Of a DNA stretch of 64,000 nt, positions 31,702-42,023 are shown one piece after another. Under the pieces are notes generated by a model. It was not told the origin of the DNA. It made no database searches and saw nothing but the letters and a program-made list of their open reading frames with translations. The translations under genes and the position numbers were made by a program. The DNA is taken from the NCBI GenBank assembly GCA_009192285.1, contig WBVU01000018.1, forward strand, positions 248,001 to 312,000, read 5' to 3'. The stretch comes from Morchella semilibera (lineage: Eukaryota > Ascomycota > Pezizomycetes > Pezizales > Morchellaceae). Position 1 is the stretch's first letter, and every line of letters begins with the position of its first letter.

Positions 31702-33888
31702 ATGGTGATGGAGCAACGCGAGGGCGCGCCGACAACGCGCATTCATTGTGCTCGGCGTGTTTGGCGCCATTATTCTCCTGACGAACTTGGCACTTATCAC
31801 TGGTACGGACTTTGGCATCAGGATCGAGAAGCTGCATGTGCCGGAGGTGCTCGGTGGGCATTCGGATTATGGTGAGAGTGTGCAGAACGATGTATGTAGC
31901 CGAACCCCCGCGCCGATGCGGATGGATGTGACGAGCGAGGGTATCTAATGATGGTGATGGTCAATGATAGCTCTACAAGCTCACGCCCTTGGACGACCTA
32001 GACTTTGATAAATCATTCGAACAGGTCGATAGGCACCCAATTGTGGGCTTGATGCGAGAGGCAGCGGAGAAGTTCCGCGCGTATGAGTTGTCGCGCTCAA
32101 CGAGCTTTGCTGAGGCAGTAAAGGTATATAGAGAGCGCTATGGGAGGCATCCACCCCCGGGATTTGACAAGGTACCCTCCCCCCCCCCCCTCTCCCCTCT
32201 CTCTCGGGAATATGGAGGCTGATATACAGGCAGTGGTACAAGTTTGGCGCGCGACCGCGGAATCTACCATCTCGACGACTTTGACCAGATTAACGACGAC
32301 CTGCGTCCATTTTGGTCTATCCCACCTGCCGACCTCCGTTTGCTCGTCCACGGTATGCTTGCAGAGGACGCGGGTCCCAGCGGTCTCGCCGGTCTCGCGA
32401 TAAAGGATGGTAAGGTGAAGATCCTAACGAGTAAGGACAATTGGCGCGCAGAGACGATGAGGGATATGGTGGCTGTCTTTGCGAAGGAACTGCCGGATAT
32501 GGAGTTTGCGATGAATAGGCTAGACCAACCGAGAGTCATTGTAGAGTGGGAGGTGCTACAGGAGCACCTGAAGAGGGAGGAGGAGACGAGGAGGATGCCG
32601 GAGAATCCAAGGAATGAGTTTACGCCGAGGAATATGGTGTTTAAGGAGACGTTGCCTGTCGCGGATTGGTTTAAGGCCCCTGGGAAGCCATATATGGACC
32701 TGGTGAAGCCGGCGTGCCCGCCAGACTCGTATGCCCGTTCGGAGACGATGTCTCCGGAGGAAGCAGAGGCAAAGTACAAGCTCCCGCACACTGGCGGGAT
32801 CGTGTCGAGCTTCAACACGTCCAGCGACCTCTGCACCGTCGGGCCGGCCATCAGCCAGTTCCATGGCTTCATGTTTTCCGCCTCTTCCGTCACCGCCACA
32901 AAGAAGCTCGTCCCCGTCTTCGGCGAGTGCAAGGTCAACGTCAACAACGACATCCTCTTCCCCGCCAACATGTACTACCGCAAAGACGAGCGCTACCAAT
33001 ACTCGGATAAGAAGGACGTCGCCTGGGAAGACAAGACCACAACAATGTTCTGGCGTGGCATCACTTCCGGCGGCGTCCAGGTCAAGGACTCGTGGCGCCG
33101 CCTTCACCGCCATCGCCTCGTACTCATGACAAATGCGACGCAGCTTGAGGAGACGCAGGAGACGTATGATATCCTCCGGTGGGCGTCGGACACGGAGAAG
33201 AACTATACGGAAGTCCGCGGCGTGTTCCACCCGGCCGAGTTTGCGGAGAAACATACGGACGTGGGATTCCCGGATATGAAGTGGTGTGTGCCGGACGATA
33301 ATTGTGGGTGGCTGAAGCAGTATCTGTCACCCGTGAGCCAGACGACGATGACGGACCAGTTTACGTATAAGTACTTGGTGGACGTGGACGGACACTCGTT
33401 CTCGGGGAGATGGCATGCGTTCTTGAAGAGTAGGAGTATGGGAATCAAAGCGACGATCTTTAGGGAGTGGCATGATAGTCGTCTGTTTGCCTGGTTGCAT
33501 TTTGCACCGATGGATAATCGCTTCGATGGTAGCCTCCCCCCTCCCCCCATATTGTAACCTTCATCACCAGTGGTTGCTACCCGCATGTGGATCATAGCTA
33601 ATCACTCGCTCAGACCTATACACTCTCCTCACATACTTCATCGGTCTCGGGACCCCGGCGGACAGAAACTCAACGAGCGCGCTGTACGTGCCCGGTCACG
33701 ACTTTGAGGGCAAAAAGCTCGCGAACCAGGCGAGGGACTGGGCGGCGAAGGTTCTGAGGAAGCAGGATATCGAGATCTATATGTATAGGCTCATGCTAGA
33801 GTATGGTCGCCTGCTTGACGATGACAGGGATGCCATTGGCTATGGCGGTGATGGGAGTGAGATTGATGAGGGCCGGTGGAACTCGTAA
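31702..33888 (+). CDS. GT90/CAP10-type glycosyltransferase, four exons
   Basis: Type II membrane glycosyltransferase of the Golgi/ER, same superfamily as Cryptococcus CAP10 and POGLUT; the acceptor is not predictable. A membrane anchor VLGVFGAIILLTNLALI precedes a lumenal domain. Exons by eye: about 31702-31891, 31971-32171, 32234-33528, 33614-33888. Landmarks are PPGFDK joined to WYKF, RDRGIYHLDDFDQINDDL, the nucleotide-sugar region MFWRGITSGG, KYLVDVDGHSFSGRW, and a C-terminal LANQARDWAAKVLRK. The start is unclear: ATG 31702 is in a different frame from the anchor, and the anchor frame has only a GTG at 31748. After WYKF, one extra G at 32246-32247 breaks the frame before ARDRG. Introns 2 and 3 open with long C tracts. 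Confidence 0.75.
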
Positions 33889-34690
33889 GAGTGGGGCCCG
33901 TGGAATGCGGGAGTGTGGCGCGATAATGAGGGTTTGGCGTTTGGTGTCTCTTTTTTTTTGTCGGTCCTTTTTTTGGGAGGGGGCGGGGAGGGGGGGGGGG
34001 TACGGAGAAGGTGTGAGGTTTTGAGCGGCTCGCACTATAGAATGGGGGTCATTGGGGGAGGAGGTAATGGATATAATGTGTTATGTGCAGTGCAGATAGG
34101 AGGCTGTATTTGTAGATCTTTGAATGTCAGAATGGTTACGACCCGTGAAGTGCCTAGTGATTGTGTATTGAGCTTGAGCTTGAGCGTGGTAATGGTGTTG
34201 TACCTACTAGTAACAAAGGCACCACGGAGAGAACAAGGCTTCGAGAAATAAAGAAAACTGGACGCACGCGGATGAAGACACAACAGCCGGTCCCATATGG
34301 GCGATGTGCTGGATAAATGCGTATCCCCAGCCCGGGTATGCGAGCGACTGCGCGTGCTGGAGGTGTTACTTGTAGTTAACGTGTGGTGGTGAGTGGTGTG
34401 GTGCATGGAGAATCACTCGGGCGCGAGATGGGATGGGGGGATGGGATGAGAGGTCAATGATAGTGGGCGGCGGCGCCATTGGGGTCAATGATTTTTGGTG
34501 CGGTTCTTGGGCTTCATAGCACGGTGATAATTATGGAAAGCTACAGTGATCTACTATACCATTAGTCGCTCACTGCTCACTGCTCAAGCTACGGCTATAG
34601 CTACATGTAGCTATGTATCCTATGTATCTATGGACCTAACAATATAGAATTAAAAAAAAAAAGAAATCAGCTACCTCGTCCAATCGAAGA
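33889..34690. other. Intergenic between convergent GT90 and GCV3
   Basis: 3' flanks of two convergent genes. G-rich run at 33970-34010. One TACATGTA at about 34604. No gene. Confidence 0.4.
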
Positions 34691-35336
34691 TCAATGCTCC
34701 TCCCCCACCCCCTTCACAAAGGCCTCATACTCCTCCCTCCCCAGAAGACCGTCCATCTCCGCCCCGTCGCTGACCTTGACCTTGGCGATCCACCCGTCGG
34801 CCTCGGGGCTGTGGTTGATGAGGGCTGGCTTTCCGCGTAGGGCCTCGTTGGCCTCGACTACAGTGCCGCTGACGGGGGACATGATGTCCGAGGCGCTCTT
34901 GACGCTCTCGACGGCGCCGAAGGCGTCGCCGGCGGCCACGCCCGTGCCGGGCTCCGGGAGCTCGACGAAGACGACGTCGCCGAGGGATTTGGCGGCGTAG
35001 GCTGTAATGCCGATCGTGGCTGGGGGTGTGAGTGTTAGTAGCCTGTGAGGAGGAGTGGGCAGCATGGAGAGGGGGGGGGGTACCAATGTCGGAGACGGCG
35101 GCGTCATGGGAAATCCATTCATGGTCTTTGGTGAACTTTGTGACTAGGCGGGGTGTTAGTTATTTGCGGATATAGGGGGGTGAGGGTGGAATTGATGGTA
35201 TACCGTAGACCCTGGCAGACCCAGAGAAGGCGCGGCGGGGTTGGACTGTCATGGGCCGCCGGATGGATGTTGGTGACCTGAGCTGTGCCGAGAGGGCGCG
35301 GAGGGAAGCGGAAGCGGTGCGTGCGAGTGTGGCCAT
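34691..35336 (-). CDS. GCV3: Glycine cleavage system H protein, three exons
   Basis: Mitochondrial lipoyl carrier that shuttles the aminomethyl group between P, T and L proteins of glycine decarboxylase. Exons by eye: 35336-35204, 35143-35084, 35019-34691; 173 residues. Residues 1-42 form a presequence rich in Arg, Ser and Ala (MATLARTASASLRALSAQLR). The mature part has KFTKDHEWI, ITAYAAKSLGDVVFVELPEPG and the lipoylation lysine in ESVKSASDIMSPVSG, then GWIAKVKV near the end. All phases close without correction. Intron 2 starts GTAC followed by about ten Cs. It is divergently arranged with MRP17, the two ATGs being 210 bp apart. Confidence 0.9.
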
Positions 35337-35546
35337 TGTGGATGCGGGGGGGGGGGGTTTGTGAAGTCGATACGGTGGAGATGTCGTGATATTTGAAAAC
35401 CGAGTTGTTCCCGCGGATCACGTGTGTGGAGGGTATGGAGACTTGGCACAAGTCTTTTTGTGATCCCCGGTCGGCGGCGGCCCACGCACCGAGCCTCGCG
35501 CGATATCGAATACAAACTACAAACTACAGGCAGACAGACAACAATA
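35337..35546. promoter_or_regulatory. Shared divergent promoter of GCV3 and MRP17
   Basis: Only 210 bp separate the start codons of two nuclear genes for mitochondrial proteins. It contains a G10 run at 35348 and a GC-rich CCCGGTCGGCGGCGGCCC block at 35467, with no clear TATA. Co-regulation is plausible but is inference. Confidence 0.5.
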
Positions 35547-36039
35547 ATGCTTTACGAATTGATCGCCGTGGTATGGGCCCCTTGCGTCCTCCTCCTCCTC
35601 CTCCTCCTTCTTCTACTACTCGACAATAAAGACAGAACTAACACCCCCCCCCCCGCCACAGGTCCGCGGCCAATCCCTCCAAGAAGTCAAAGAGTACCCT
35701 CCCCCCCCCCTCTCCTCCCTCTTCCACCGCTAACACCTACACCCCAGCATCGCGCGCACAGCAGGAACGCTGGTGCTGCGCAACGGCGGCGTCGTGCGCG
35801 GATACACAAACTGGGAGCGCCTGCTGCTGCCGGGAAAGAAGCACCGCCACCAGGCCACACACACGCACGGACAGTACTTTGTCATGCGCTTCGACTCAAA
35901 CACGCTCACGCAGAACGAGATCAAGCGCACGCTCAAGATGGACCCGAGGATGGTCGGCTTCTCGGTCGTCAAGTTGGGGACAAAGTGGGAGGAGGTGGCG
36001 GCGGTCGAGGGCAGGACGTTTAGTTTGAAGCCGGTGTAG
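35547..36039 (+). CDS. MRP17: Mitochondrial ribosomal protein bS6m, three exons
   Basis: Small-subunit mitoribosomal protein of the bacterial S6 family. Exons: 35547-35570 (MLYELIAV), 35662-35693 (VRGQSLQEVK), 35748-36039; 115 residues, all phases close. Family landmarks are MLYELI at the start, DIARTAGTLVLRNGGVVRGY, GQYFVMRFDSN and DPRMVGFSVVKLG. As in other fungal Mrp17 proteins the targeting signal is not an obvious cleavable presequence. Exons 1 and 2 are tiny. Intron 2 opens GTACCCT followed by a ten-C tract. Confidence 0.9.
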
Positions 36040-36623
36040 ATGGAGGGGGCGGGTCGGGCTCTTGGATGGAGGGGGAGGGGATGGGGCGGCGGGCGGGCAG
36101 GCGGGTACCGTGTAGATAGCTATAGCTATAGAGTGCCAGGGCGGCCCGAATCAATGCTATGTACTACTACAATTGTACAGCGCTCCCATCCCGGCTTGCA
36201 GTTTCATCCAGTTCCGATATATTTATATATAGCTAGCTATATGTATTTACTACTATACAGATCGATTAGGGGAGCACATGAAATTATTCCTTCCTATATC
36301 GTAGAATCGAATTGATAGACGCTTAGAACTACAGTGGGATTTGGTAGGATTAGTAGTTGCTAGTGCACACAGACAGCCAAGTCTCGTTTCTGAGACATAT
36401 AGTAGACTAGCAAAGAGGGGTCAATGATCGTTCGGCATGTATTCCTGCGCAGGGCATTCTTTTCTTTTTTTTGTTCTCTATCGGCAGTCTACTAGCTGAG
36501 AATTATATATCTATCGCCTGTGAACACAGTAGAAGTAACTGAACAGGCTGCAAAAGTGAGGGCTGCTTTTTTCTATTTTTTTTTCCCGTCTATATACACA
36601 TTTCCCCTTCTTCCCTCAACCAC
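36040..36623. other. Intergenic between convergent MRP17 and HEM3
   Basis: 3' flanks. TATA-like AT alternation near 36215-36260 and a T-rich tract at 36560-36590. No gene. Confidence 0.4.
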
Positions 36624-37739
36624 CTACGCATCCACCAAGTCCCTCTGCAGATTAATCCCCTTCAGGATCTTTTCCGCCCCCTTTCCACCAGCCCCCTCGC
36701 AATAACCCTTCCCATCTCGTCTGCTGCCTCCTCCCCGCCCACCTCCATCTCCCCGTCGAACTCGACGCCCTCCGCGCCGTCCAGACTCACCACCACGGCC
36801 TTCATCCTCAGCACATCACCCTCCCACCGCGTCTCCACGCCAATAGGCACCGAGCACCCGCCCTCAAGCGTGCGCATCAGGCTCCGCTCTGCAACGCACG
36901 CAAGCGCAGTCTTGACGTCGCGCAGCGGCGCCAGCAAGGTGTCAGTAGCGGCGTCCCCACTGCGCACCTCCACCCCGAGGGCGCCCTGCCCGACCGCGTG
37001 TAGTAGCACGGGGCTGGTGAGCGCTGCCGTGATGCGCTCCTGGAGGCCCAATCGGATCAGCCCGGCGCTAGCGAGGATGAGTGCGGAGTAGGGACCCGAG
37101 GGGTCGTCGAGTTTGGCCAGGCGGGTACCAACGTTGCCGCGAACGTCGAGGAATTTCAGGTGTGGGTAGTGGCGGGAAAGCTGGGCGCTGCGACGGACGG
37201 AGGACGTGCCAATCGTGGAGCCGGCGGGGAGAGCTGAGAGGGTGGTGTGTGGGGAGCCGGACTTGATGACCAGGGCGTCGCGGGGGTCCTCGCGCGGGAG
37301 GATGGCGCCGATGGCGCAGTTGGGGGGGAGCTGCGTGGGCATGTCTGTAGTGGGTTAGTTTGACATATGGTGAGGAGGAGGTGAGGGGATTGGGGGGGGG
37401 GGGGGGACCTTTGAGAGAGTGCACAATCATGTCGACACGGCCGTCGAGAAGGAGCTCTTCAAGCTCATGTGTCCAGAGTGCTTTTGCGCCGAACGAGTGC
37501 AGAGGCTTCAGCTGGTTGTTGTCGCCCGCGGTGGTCATGGACACAATCTCGAAGTCGAGGTGAGGGTGAGCGGCGATGAGGAGGCTGCGTACGAGCTCTG
37601 TCTGAATCAATGCGAGCTTGGACTTGCGTGAGCCGATGCGGATTGTTTTGCGCGGCGTGGAGTCATCTTCGGTGGGCGGCGGCGGGTTGAGGGAGGTCAT
37701 TATGGCGTTGTGGGCGCGGACGAGAAGGTAAGATGCCAT
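36624..37739 (-). CDS. HEM3: Porphobilinogen deaminase, two exons
   Basis: Cytosolic heme-pathway enzyme that polymerises four porphobilinogens into hydroxymethylbilane. Exons 37739-37409 and 37344-36624. The first exon has [15 protein letters not shown] and [16 protein letters not shown]. Across the intron HSLK joins DMPTQLP, supplying the catalytic Asp. Exon 2 has [38 protein letters not shown] and the cofactor Cys in EGGCSVPIG. The plain frame stops at 36662, but one base gained at the C5/T3 run 36677-36684 restores the family ending [14 protein letters not shown] and stop at 36624; I take the longer end as real and the gap as probable sequence error. An alternative ATG lies at 37700. The intron begins GT followed by 14 Cs. 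Confidence 0.9.
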
Positions 37740-38324
37740 TTGGATGTGAGGAAGGGAGGGAGGGGGTTATGTAGAGGGCCTGTTAATGGTGGGGTGGGGT
37801 GGGTTGAGTAATTAATGGGTAGGTGTGTGTGGAATGATAGTTGAGATGTGATGTGATGAGGAATTGAGTGATCGAGTGATATATACATAAAATATCTATT
37901 CCGATACAGGATGTAAGTCAAATGTGCGAGCAATTGTGCAGGTCAAGATAGAGTAGAGTAGCTGTATATATGTATTTACTTACATATGATAGGTACAGTA
38001 TAGATGTATCAGTTAGCCACTCTCTGCCCCAGTGCAGAACCAGCAGAGTCGCAGGAAGAGAGACCGATAGATAGAAGGGAAAGAAGAGAGAAAGAAGAGA
38101 GAATTCCAGAGACAAGAGATTAAGGTCTCGTATAAAGTATACGTAGATATTCCCACAGATACACAGTCACAGTGCACTTTATGTATCATCAATTGATCTC
38201 GAGTTAGATTAATAAAAATCAGATGTGAATTTTTAATTCCTCTTCGGGCAAACCAAAGTAGTAAAGTTGCCAAGTCTCTCTCACCTGTCGTCCCCGCTCA
38301 CTCGGTTGCTGCTCCCCCACACTC

Positions 38325-38356
<32 letters not shown>

Positions 38357-38777
38357 CCAGGCAAGAAGAAGAGCCGCCAAATGAAACTCTTTACAAGTTA
38401 GGTCAGGTCCTCTGGTTCTGTGACTGAAGGACTGAAGACGATAGACAGAGAGTGAGTTAAGTACTTAGTACATGTAGTGACTAAGTGACTAAGTGACGGA
38501 GTGACGGAGATACAGTCCATCTATACATAGCACTAAATTCAAAACATCATCATCCCAGACACCGATCCCTGCCGAAAAAAAAAAACCAGAACCCACTCTA
38601 AGTCAAGCCTCTCAAATTACCTCATCACCAAATATTGATAATAGTTACATAGTATCTGATAGATTTCGAATATCTATCTCTTGATACCACCACCACTGTC
38701 ATCGGAACTTCCCCCCCCGTATCCCCACAACCCCCTCATCTGTCTGCTCACAGTCCGTACTTGGACAGTAATCAAAT
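37740..38777. other. Divergent intergenic region HEM3-TIM50, with (TC)n
   Basis: Contains a (TC)n microsatellite at about 38328-38358, a TACATGTA at about 38468 followed by repeated GTGACTAAGTGAC units (38478-38508), and a C run at 38711. No gene supported. Confidence 0.5.
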
Positions 38778-40376
38778 ATGCTCGCCAGAGCTCTTACTCG
38801 CTCCCTGCTGGCGTCCAAGCAGTCAATTCTCAATGTCCCCCGGAGGTGCCCTACTGTTATCCCAAGGAACTCACTGCTCCTGGGGGTTCAGCTGCAGCTG
38901 CAGCAGCAGCAGTCAAGAAGATACACTCTCAAGAGCCGAAGACCGTACACAGGCGGTGACCCAAGCAAGGATGTAGACCCTAACGAATCTGACCCCATCA
39001 TCCCCACAGAGGCCAATGCTTCACCGCTTTCCCAGGAAGAGGCTACTGCTGCTGCTATCGCTGCTGCTGTTGCCGCCGCCGCCGCCGCCGCATCTCCCTC
39101 TTCTTCTTCCTCCAGCACCCCAAATCCTAATGCCGAGCCCACCACCCCCGGGTCCGAAGACCCATTCGCTAAAAGGACGGGCGGTAAAGGCGACGAACCC
39201 TTCCCTAAGCCCTCTTACGTCTCGTCTACGGATCGCAAGCGAGAGCGCCTTGCTCGTCTTGTCTTTGCCTCCTTCCTCGCCGCCCTCTTCTCCGGCGCGA
39301 TATACTTGGGCCGGGACCTGTCAGAGTTCGAGCAAACAATCTACGACACCAACGCGGTCCCCAACGGTTGGACTGCCAGCGCCTTCTACTCGCGCATCAA
39401 GGCCCGTGTGCAGAATGTCCTCGACTTCTACAATGAGCCGCCGTTCGAGAAGCTGCTCCCCGACCCACACCCGGATTACTCGAGACCCTACACGCTCGTC
39501 ATTGCGCTCGAGGATCTATGCGTGCACAGTGCGTGGGATCGTGAGCATGGGTGGAGAATTGCAAAGCGTCCCGGGTTGGACTACTTCTTGGCATATCTCT
39601 TTAATTATTATGAGATTGTGGTGTTCACAAATCAGCATGACCAGATCGCCGGGCCGATCATCCAGAAGATGGACCAGTATCCGGGGTACATCATGTACCC
39701 GCTCTTCCGGTCGCACACGCGCTACAAGGACGGGAAATACATCAAGGATCTCAATTACCTAAACAGGGACCTCTCGAAAGTCATCATGATGGAGACCAAC
39801 CCGGACGCCTGGTCAATGAACCCCAACAATACTATCAAGATGAAGCCATGGACAGGAGATGCAAACGACAAGGAGCTTGTCAAGCTGATTCCCTTCCTAG
39901 AGTACATTGCTGCAATGGGCATCAGCGATGTCCGTCCAGTCATCGAGGACTTCGGCGACAAGGATGTTGCGACGGAGTTTGCGCGGCGAGAGGCGCTGGC
40001 ACGAGTCGAGCTGAGGAAGAGACTGGAGAAGGAGAGGTCACAGAGGAAGGGGTCGTTGGGAGAGGTGTTGATGACGGCCCTTGGAATGGCACCGCCGAAG
40101 AAGAGGAAGGAAGATGAGGAAAAGACCTTCATGGATCTTGCAAGAGAGAGGGGCCAGCAGATGTACGAGGAGACCCAGAGACATATTGAGGAGCACAAGG
40201 ACGAGATGATGAAGGAGCAGAAGAACATGGAGAGGGAAGCGGCCGAGCAGATGAAGACGAGTTTGAGTAAGATCTTTACAGAAGTGAGTACTCCATCTAT
40301 ATTTCTTTGAGACTGAGGAAGGCCTCCTTACTAATATTATATTTAGGGTCTGCCGAAACCACCGGGGCAAGCTTAA
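38778..40376 (+). CDS. TIM50: Tim50, mitochondrial presequence receptor of TIM23
   Basis: Inner-membrane subunit that hands presequences from TOM to the TIM23 channel. Exons 38778-40283 and 40347-40376, 511 residues. The basic presequence is MLARALTRSLLASKQS. A low-complexity Ala tract lies at residues 89-105 and a membrane helix at about 160-177 (LVFASFLAALFSGAIYLG). The FCP1-like phosphatase domain has lost the catalytic DxDxT (here VIALEDLCVHSAW), as in other Tim50. Motifs VVFTNQHDQIAGPII and DLSKVIMMETNPDAW follow. The C-terminus is a charged coiled coil (430-500), and exon 2 adds GLPKPPGQA. The intron is canonical (GTGAGT, CTAAT, TTTAG). Confidence 0.92.
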
Positions 40377-41560
40377 TCGAACTTTCTAGCCATCTGAGGA
40401 AGTTAGTAAATAAGTAGCTGTGTATCGAAATAAGGAATACTCATATTCTATTCTTTCAAAACTCCACTCTCATTTTGCTTTCGGGGATTCTTTTTCTTCT
40501 TTTTCTTTCTTTTTTTTTGTACATAATTGGGACCAAAAAAAAAGAGTTGGTTCGGTGCTAAAAAGGCTGGAAGGGCTGCATTGATTTTTCGAAAACTGGT
40601 CTTTTTGTTTGTAGAGGGGGAAGGAAGAAGGACTGGGGGTGGAGTTACTGATTTGTAACGGTTAGGGATATTTCAATGTCAATCATTCTGCAAGGGACTG
40701 AAGGCTGTACTTATAGGGGGACCTTTTGTATGAGCGCTCTATACAAACGATTATTTCCATGAGTGCGTGTAGTCACATGTTTTGGTTTTTTGACTGGTGG
40801 TTATAAAGCAGGGATACAAGATTTATGTAATCTAGTCTCGTTCCCAGACCCAATCGGTATTTCTTTTGGTGGTGTGTTCAATACCAGAAGGTTAGGCTAC
40901 ATACATACATGTATACATGTAGTATAGAAATACATGTACTACACCAACCACACCAAAATAGGGGATGGGTACGAGACTATTACATGTATGTAGCTTAATA
41001 ATGTAAGTATGGTGTTTGGGGCGGGTAATACATGTAATATGGGATGCTTCGCGCTAGCTTGCCCGCATATATACATGTATGCAGAGCAATTGACATGATC
41101 CTACCTGTTCTCGTCTATGGCCAGTCCATTGTACCCGCATAATGAGCCAAGCGACACAAGGGTATCTCACCATCCTTACCCCAGTTAAGAAACCGACAAT
41201 TATAGGATTCACCCCAACCTGGGCGTACCGTAGAGGCAATATCACTACATGTACCCACATGGGCAGCGAGTAGAGGTTGGATATACTTATGTGTGTATTC
41301 TCGACTCCGCAACCCAATATAAACTACATGTATCTGGCCTGAAATAAGTTTTATTAGGTGTTATGATTAACTATAAACAGATGTTTCTATCTAAATAACA
41401 GGTACGTACGTTGACCTACTCATCGATTTAAAATGGCGTGTGTTATCTGATCTTCTGCTTCTCATCTTCACCATTCTGTTCACCATCTACAACCCTTCTT
41501 CTCGCCATCTTAACCCTCTTCTCGCCATCTTTAAACTTCTTCTTGCCAACTTCATCGATA
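40377..41560. other. Intergenic region, TACATGTA-rich
   Basis: Holds the short MITE-2 copy (40833-40979) and eight TACATGTA palindromes between about 40900 and 41340. T-rich tract at 40500-40530. No gene. Confidence 0.5.
40833..40979. mobile_element. MITE-2, short 147-bp copy
   Basis: Ends TAGTCTCGTTCCCAGACCC and, inverted, TAGTCTCGTACCCATCCCC match the 519-bp element at 8174-8692, as do the adjacent GTTCAATACC and CCACACCAAAATAGGGG words. The centre is different and contains three TACATGTA palindromes. Confidence 0.7.
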
Positions 41561-42023
41561 ATGTTTGCCTCCCAATCTCCAGATTGCGAAAAGATGGAAG
41601 GTATATTAGAACACCTATCTATCTGATTCTCAAGTCCCTAAATTTCGAATAGGTTTCATAACTACCGCCAAGAGTCATGAAAAACAACTCAAAATTCTAA
41701 ATTTCATGGACCGGGCTGTTTCTGGTCCTGCTCTTCCTCCACCTCCTCCGATGACAAGCAAGCAGGCGAAAATGATTGCAACTCAACGTTGGCGGTCCAT
41801 ACAGCAGGCCCCGCAAGACTTACAACAGGCAAGGATGCGTGAAACAGAGGAAAAGAGAAAGAGGGCTATAGCATCAGCGAATAGGGCCCAGGCCAGGAGG
41901 GCAAAAGCCAGATTGCCAAAAGAAAAGAAACCTATCAAACTCATCGAAGGACAGGGCGTTTTGCCAGTCTTCGGATTTACTGGGGCAAGGCAAAAAGTTC
42001 AAGCTGCTAACAGCAACACTTAG
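41561..42023 (+). CDS. Unknown basic two-exon protein
   Basis: ATG at 41561 (MFASQSPDCEKMEG), donor GTATATT at 41601, acceptor GAATAG at 41652, exon 2 41653-42023; 136 residues and the phase closes exactly. After FITTAKSHEKQLKILNF there is a PALPPPPPM segment, then a long Arg/Lys/Ala helix (about residues 70-110, EEKRKRAIASANRAQARRAK) and a short hydrophobic tail LPVFGFTG. No family recognised. The helix would suit RNA or ribosome association, but that is a guess. The gene rests on splice signals and coding-like composition only. Confidence 0.5.

Noticed and set aside
32264-32971. 235-codon minus-strand frame opposite the GT90 gene
   Set aside because: Shadow of a GC-rich coding strand; the plus strand carries the recognisable glycosyltransferase motifs.
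39016-39762. 248-codon alternative frame in TIM50
   Set aside because: Ser/Pro/Arg-rich out-of-frame translation of TIM50 coding sequence.
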